Shown here: positions 59,324 to 64,000 of the stretch, one piece after another | How the letters are laid out: each line of letters begins with the position of its first letter | Position numbering within the stretch: the first letter of the stretch is position 1 | DNA from: Antedon mediterranea | Lineage: Eukaryota; Echinodermata; Crinoidea; Comatulida; Antedonidae | Reading direction: 5' to 3' | Assembly: GCF_964355755.1 (NCBI RefSeq) | Contig: NC_092670.1 | Span: 18,289,201-18,353,200 of the forward strand | DNA length: 64,000 nucleotides | Position numbers and translations under genes: made by a program | The notes under the pieces: generated by a model | Databases searched by the model: none | What the model saw: only the letters and a program-made list of their open reading frames with translations | Told to the model about the DNA's origin: nothing

Positions 59324-59340
59324 TGCCGAAACCCGGGATT

Positions 59341-59390
<50 letters not shown>

Positions 59391-59396
59391 TTCGGC
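59324..59396 (-). tRNA. tRNA-Phe (GAA), array unit 13
   Basis: Identical to the solo copy. Its plus-side neighbour has lost its tRNA. Confidence 0.95.
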
Positions 59397-59591
59397 AGTT
59401 GAAAAATGCAGTATATCATTGAAAACTATATTTAGGCCTACTGATTTAAAAAAAAAAAATTTCGTCAGTTAAAAAATGCAGTCTATTATTAAAAACAATA
59501 TTTAGGCCTACTGATAAAAACAATAAACGAAAATATTATGGATATATTTGAAAGTTGATGAAGTAAATGTGAATAAAATATTCTTGATAGT

Positions 59592-59608
59592 TGCCGAAAC
59601 CCGGGATT

Positions 59609-59658
<50 letters not shown>

Positions 59659-59664
59659 TTCGGC
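59592..59664 (-). tRNA. tRNA-Phe (GAA), array unit 14
   Basis: Identical to the solo copy. 268 bp from unit 13 because of the collapsed unit between them. Confidence 0.95.
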
Positions 59665-59812
59665 AGTTGAAAGATGCAGTCTATTATTAAAAACAATATT
59701 TAGTCCTACCGATTAAAAAAAAAAATAAATTTAAAAAAAAACCCGAACTATAATACACGTCATCTTTTAAAGTTGATAAAATAAATTCAATGAAAAAGAT
59801 ATTCCTGATTTA

Positions 59813-59829
59813 TGCCGACACCCGGGATT

Positions 59830-59879
<50 letters not shown>

Positions 59880-59885
59880 TTCGGC
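59813..59885 (-). tRNA. tRNA-Phe (GAA), array unit 15
   Basis: One change in the acceptor 3' strand (T67G), giving an A-G mismatch in the acceptor stem; possibly weakened. Confidence 0.7.
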
Positions 59886-60022
59886 AGTTAAAAAATGCAG
59901 TATATCATTAAAAAACAATATTTAGGCATACTGATTTAAAAAAAATAAAATAAACCCGACCAATAAACGATATCTTTGAAAGTTGATAAAATAAATTCAA
60001 TGAAAAAGATATTCCTGATAGA

Positions 60023-60095
60023 TGGCGAAACCCGGGATTGAACCAGGGACCTTCACATTTTCTGTCTGACGCTTTCCCAACTGAGGTATTTCGGC
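60023..60095 (-). pseudogene. Diverged tRNA-Phe subfamily, unit 16
   Basis: Identical in sequence to unit 9, 1.5 kb away, which shows that the broken form was copied along with the block. Confidence 0.78.
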
Positions 60096-60233
60096 AGTTA
60101 AAAAATGCAGTATATCATTGAAAACAATATTTAGGCCTACTGATTTTTAAAAAAAATAAAATAAACCCGACTAATAAACGATATCTTTGAAAGTTGATAA
60201 AATAAATTCAATGAAAAAGATATTCATGATAGT

Positions 60234-60250
60234 TGCCGAAACCCGGGATT

Positions 60251-60300
<50 letters not shown>

Positions 60301-60306
60301 TTCGGC
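60234..60306 (-). tRNA. tRNA-Phe (GAA), array unit 17
   Basis: Identical to the solo copy. Confidence 0.95.
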
Positions 60307-60430
60307 AGTTAAAAAATGCAGTCTATTATTAAAACAATATTTAGGCCTACTCATCAAAACAATAAACGAAAATATTATGGATATATTTGAAAGTTGATGA
60401 AGTAAATGGGAATAAAATATTCTTGATACT

Positions 60431-60447
60431 TGCCGAAACCCGGGATT

Positions 60448-60497
<50 letters not shown>

Positions 60498-60503
60498 TTC
60501 GGC
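60431..60503 (-). tRNA. tRNA-Phe (GAA), array unit 18
   Basis: Identical to the solo copy; TTTT lies 14 nt past the 3' end. Confidence 0.95.
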
Positions 60504-60642
60504 AGTTGAAAAATGCAGTATATCATTGAAAACAATATTTAGGCCTACTGATCTTTAAAAAAAAATAAAATAAACCCAACCAATAAACGATATCTTTGAA
60601 AGTTGATAAAATAAATTCAATGAAAAAGATATTCCTGATTGA

Positions 60643-60715
60643 TGCCGAAACCTGGGATTGAACCAGGGCCCTTCAGATCTTCAGGCTGACGCTCTCCCAA
60701 CTGAGCTATTTCGGC
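60643..60715 (-). tRNA. tRNA-Phe (GAA)-like, array unit 19, three changes
   Basis: The T stem is fully paired (CCTGG/CCAGG), but A31C opens the last anticodon stem pair and the variable loop is changed (AGGGC). Function uncertain. Confidence 0.55.
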
Positions 60716-60840
60716 AGTTAAAAAATGCAGTCTATTATTAAAAACAATATTTAGGCATACTGATAAAAACAATAAACGAAAATATTATGGATATATTTGA
60801 AAGTTGATGAAGTAAATGGGAATAAAATATTCTTGATACT

Positions 60841-60857
60841 TGCCGAAACCCGGGATT

Positions 60858-60907
<50 letters not shown>

Positions 60908-60913
60908 TTCGGC
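60841..60913 (-). tRNA. tRNA-Phe (GAA), array unit 20
   Basis: Identical to the solo copy. Confidence 0.95.
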
Positions 60914-61051
60914 AGTTAAAAAATGCAGTATATCATTAAAAAACAATATTTAGGCATACTGATTTAAAAAAAAATAAAATAAACCCGACCAATAAACGAT
61001 ATCTTTGAAAGTTGATAAAATGAATTCAATGAAAAAGATATTCCTGATAGA

Positions 61052-61124
61052 CGCCTAAACCCGGGATTGAACCAGGGCCCGTCAGATCTTCAGGCTGACG
61101 CTCTCCCAACTGAGCTATTTCGGC
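61052..61124 (-). pseudogene. tRNA-Phe unit 21, multiple lesions
   Basis: Discriminator base changed to G, acceptor mismatch (C69A), A31C in the anticodon stem as in unit 19, and variable-loop changes. Probably inactive. Confidence 0.65.
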
Positions 61125-61249
61125 AGTTAAAAAATGCAGTCTATTATTAAAAACAATATTGAGGCATACTGATAAAAACAATAAACGAAAATATTATGGA
61201 TATATTTGAAAGTTGATGAAGTAAATGGGAATAAAATATTCTTGATACT

Positions 61250-61322
61250 TGCCGAAACCCGGGATTGAACCAGGAACCTTCAGATCTTCAGTCTGATGCT
61301 CTCCCAACTGAGCTATTTCGGC
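61250..61322 (-). tRNA. tRNA-Phe (GAA), array unit 22
   Basis: Two changes: G26A and C48T (the usual partner of G15). Stems are intact. Confidence 0.7.
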
Positions 61323-61461
61323 AGTTGAAAGATGCAGTCTATTATTAAAAACAATATTTTAGGCCTACTGATTTAAAAAAAAAATAAAATAAACCCGACC
61401 AATAAATGATATCTTTGAAAGTTGATAAAATAAATTCAATGAAAAAGATATTCCTGATTGA

Positions 61462-61478
61462 TGCCGAAACCCGGGATT

Positions 61479-61528
<50 letters not shown>

Positions 61529-61534
61529 TTCGGC
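61462..61534 (-). tRNA. tRNA-Phe (GAA), array unit 23
   Basis: Identical to the solo copy. Its plus-side spacer contains a pure A run of about 20 bp. Confidence 0.95.
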
Positions 61535-61680
61535 AGTTGAAAGATGCAGTCTATTATTAAAAACAATATTTAGACCTACCGATTTAAAAAAAAAAAAAAA
61601 AAAAAAAACCCCGAACTATAATACACGTTATCTTTTAAAGTTGATAAAATAAATTCAATGAAAAAGATATTCCTGATATA

Positions 61681-61697
61681 TGCCGAAACCCGGGATT

Positions 61698-61735
<38 letters not shown>

Positions 61736-61753
61736 AAACTGAGCTATTTCGGC
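61681..61753 (-). tRNA. tRNA-Phe (GAA), array unit 24
   Basis: One D-loop change (AGTTTGGA in place of AGTTGGGA), leaving two adjacent G residues. Confidence 0.82.
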
Positions 61754-61891
61754 AGTTAAAAAATGCATTATATCATTCAAAAACAATATTTAGGCCTACT
61801 GATTTAAAAAAAAAAATAATAAACCCGACCAATAAACGATATCTTTGAAAGTTGATAAAATAAATTCAATGAAAAAGATATTCCTGATAGA

Positions 61892-61924
61892 TGCCGAAAC
61901 CCGGGATTGAACCAGGGAGCTTCT

Positions 61925-61958
<34 letters not shown>

Positions 61959-61964
61959 TTCGGC
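61892..61964 (-). pseudogene. tRNA-Phe-like unit 25, three changes
   Basis: The anticodon stem has a central A-A mismatch (TCAGA/TCAGA) and the variable loop is altered. Anticodon GAA is kept. Function doubtful. Confidence 0.5.
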
Positions 61965-62085
61965 AATTAAAAAATGCAGTCTATTATTAAAAACAATATT
62001 TAGGCTTACTGATCAAAACAATAAACGAAAATATTATGGATATACTGTATTTGAAAGTAAATGGGAATAAAATATTCTTGATAGT

Positions 62086-62154
62086 TGCCGAAACCCGGGA
62101 TTGAACCAGGGACCTTCAGATCTTCAGTCTGAGGCTCTCCCAAGCTATTTCGGC
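62086..62154 (-). pseudogene. tRNA-Phe unit 26, D-arm deletion
   Basis: 69 nt: four bases of the D arm are missing and GCG is changed to GCC. The D arm cannot form. Confidence 0.85.
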
Positions 62155-62279
62155 AGTTAAAAAACGCAGTCTATTATTAAAAACAATTTTTAGGCCTACT
62201 GATAAAAACCATAAACGAATATATTATGGATATATTTGAAAGTTGATGTAGTAAATGGGAATAAAATATTCTTGATAGT

Positions 62280-62296
62280 TGCCGAAACCCGGGATT

Positions 62297-62346
<50 letters not shown>

Positions 62347-62352
62347 TTCGGC
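62280..62352 (-). tRNA. tRNA-Phe (GAA), array unit 27
   Basis: Identical to the solo copy; last intact unit on the right side of the array. Confidence 0.95.
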
Positions 62353-63214
62353 AGTTGAAAGATGCAGTCTATTATTAAAAACAATATTTTAGGTCTACCG
62401 ATTAAAAAAAAACCAAGAAGAAACAAAAAGAAACTGTAAACAATATCAGATACGGTAGTTCATAAAGTAAATTCAATCTCAAGGATATTCCTAATTATAA
62501 TGTACCAGCGACCTTAACAATTAGGAAATATCAACTTTTTGGTAATAATTAATTTACCGGAAATAATAAAGGTAAAAAAGTGACGCTTTTGAATTTTCCC
62601 CGTGTAAACAATTAAAGTTCATTTCTAATTATGTGTAATTTGTAGGCCTATTTTCGGAAAATTGTCGGCGAAAGGTATACATGAAACTGGTCAAATTTCC
62701 AATTCTTTAGGCCGCCGCTAGAATGACACCCAACAGCAAAAGCTGTCTTCAAGTACCGTCTTGTCTCGATCTTTGTTAAGAGCTTAATGTGTTTGTTACC
62801 CGTATACATCGACTCCGATAACATCAAAGATATTAACCGATAGTCAGACTATTATGATTTTTTGAAGTCTGAGGTTCCGCTCAAAAATGTTCAATTACAA
62901 ATTATGATGGTACCATTACGGTACCAGTATGTTTTCTAACAATTAGGATGGTACATCATGACACATGATATCTTGGTTTCGTCTATGTTGTACTAGGCCT
63001 AGTTTGTATCTTGTGACAAAGTATAATATAATCTTTTTTTTATTATCCTAATAATAATATTAATTCTTATTTTTGTTTTACATATAACATAATTATATAT
63101 AAAAACACAATGATACTACAAAATAAAATCAGTAACAACTATAGAATGTAATTCGTCACGTTGGCGAATCATAGGTGATTATTTTCATAATTAATTTTAC
63201 TGCTATATTATACT
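62353..63214. other. Right edge of the tRNA array and flanking sequence
   Basis: The first 140 bp are a decayed array spacer (AATATTTTAGGTCTACCGAT ... GGATATTCCTAATT), followed at about 62501 by GTACCAGCGACCTTAACA, which may be the worn remains of a further tRNA (compare GAACCAGGGACCTTCAGA). Beyond that I see nothing until the retrotransposon. Confidence 0.6.
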
Positions 63215-64000
63215 TTGTATGTAAACATTGGCATTAGCATTGGCACGCCACAAGGGTCTGTTATCTCCCCAATGTTGTTTTCACTGTTCACCAGCAGTTT
63301 CAGAGCCAATTCAAATGAATGTTGTATAGTAAAATATGCAGATGACACAGTCATCACTGGATACATTACTGGCAATGATGAAACAAGCTATAGACAACTA
63401 GGATGTGATTTTTATCACTGGTGCTGCAATAACAACCTGAAACTAAACATAAAGAAAACAAAAGAAATGCAAATTGATTTTAGGAAAATTAAAGAACCCT
63501 TAGAACCTCTGATTATAAATGAAAATGAGATTGAAGTAGTAAATGAGTACAAATATCTGGGTTGTATAATTGACAATAAGCTAAATTGGATAAATAATGT
63601 AAATAAAGCCACATGCAAAGCCAACCAAAGGATGTTTATTTTAAGAAAAATGAAGTACCTACAAATTGACAAACTATACTTAAATTGTTTTATAACTCTG
63701 TAATTCTCAGTGTAATACTTTTTTGTAATGTTTGTTTTTATGGTAATACAATGCAAAAAGATAAAATTAAACTTAATCGAATAGGAAATAGAGCAATTAG
63801 ACTAGTAGGAGAGCACTTACCTGATGTTGAATCCTTGTATAAAGAAAATGTGTTAAAAAAAGTAAAAAGTATCATTGATGATGAAACACATCCTCTTCAC
63901 AAACAATTTGCTCTCATGAATTCTGGCATAAGACTACGTGCACTTAATACCAAAACAAAACGGTTTAGGTGCTCGTTTGTACCTAATGCTATACACTTAT
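63215..64000 (+). mobile_element. CR1/L2-like non-LTR retrotransposon, 3' part of the RT ORF
   Basis: Reverse transcriptase palm and thumb region: GTPQGSVISPMLFSLFT, then VKYADDTVITGY with the catalytic YADD, LKLNIKKTKEMQIDFRK and YKYLGCIIDNKLNW. The first frame ends at the TAA at 63701. The protein continues in another frame from about 63688 (FYNSVILSVILF ... IGNRAIRLVGEHLPDVESLY ... RFRCSFVPNAI), so there is one frameshift, and it runs off the window end. The endonuclease and N-terminal RT are absent upstream, as expected for a 5'-truncated copy. Inactive. Confidence 0.88.

Larger units (their letters stand above)
56691..62352 (-). repeat. Tandem tRNA-Phe array, 27 units
   Basis: Head-to-tail units, each one 73-bp tRNA-Phe(GAA) or variant plus a spacer. 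Start-to-start distances fall in three classes: about 191-198, 208-212 and 219-223 bp, set by three spacer types. The short one contains TATGGATATATTTGAAAG, the middle one CCCGACCAATAAACGATAT, the long one ATACACGTCATCTTTTAAAG. All spacers share AATATTTAGGCCTACTGAT and a T-run just 3' of the tRNA that can stop Pol III. Eight units are identical to the solo copy at 45745. Multi-unit blocks (for example 57541-58370 and 59466-60306) are themselves duplicated. One tRNA between 59397 and 59591 is deleted, leaving only TTTCGTCAG. Confidence 0.95.

Noticed and set aside
1-64000. CRISPR arrays, bacterial operons or riboswitches
   Set aside because: None seen; the sequence is clearly animal nuclear DNA, and the only regular array is the tRNA-Phe cluster.

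Overview
This is an AT-rich animal genomic window. Every gene that could be rebuilt has short exons with GT-AG introns, and there are tRNA genes, miniature DNA transposons, SINEs and a non-LTR retrotransposon. The four recognisable protein genes look deuterostome-like: an RBM33 orthologue, phosphoglycerate dehydrogenase, a MAM/EGF membrane protein and a scleraxis/paraxis bHLH factor. Together with the very frequent AGGCCTA-type words, this suggests a marine invertebrate deuterostome, most likely an echinoderm. That placement is inference; no species can be named.

Layout. Positions 1-9.2 kb are gene-poor and hold minisatellites and several families of short inverted-repeat elements. From 9195 to 16770 (minus) lies a complete 15-exon RBM33-like gene (about 1223 aa). 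From 18406 to 27071 (minus) lies a complete 11-exon PHGDH gene (about 527 aa), the first enzyme of serine synthesis. About 550 bp from its start, on the plus strand, a 13-exon gene (27626-32703, 675 aa) encodes signal peptide, MAM, MAM, Thr-rich stalk, EGF, transmembrane segment and charged coiled-coil tail; the two genes probably share a divergent promoter region. In all three genes every exon phase was checked and the reading frames join without a break.

From 32.7 to 41.8 kb I see no convincing gene. At 41786-42271 (plus) is the main exon of a scleraxis/TCF15-type bHLH gene; its short last exon is not certain, with one candidate at 53824. A solo tRNA-Phe(GAA) lies at 45745 (plus), flanked by two decayed copies. 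From 56.7 to 62.4 kb is a tandem array of 27 tRNA-Phe-like units on the minus strand, with a repeat length near 200-220 bp. Eight units are identical to the solo gene, several others are near-identical, and some are clearly broken or belong to a diverged subfamily. The window ends in a CR1/L2-like reverse transcriptase fragment with one frameshift.

The main cross-cutting signal is a family of 12 short palindromic elements (termini AGCTCTGTCTACACTATCAA) sitting mainly in introns of the RBM33 and PHGDH genes, one ending at a PHGDH splice donor and one just after the PHGDH stop codon. The tRNA-Phe array and the MAM-MAM-EGF-TM-coiled-coil protein are the most interesting items. I found no evidence for a wholly new biological system.
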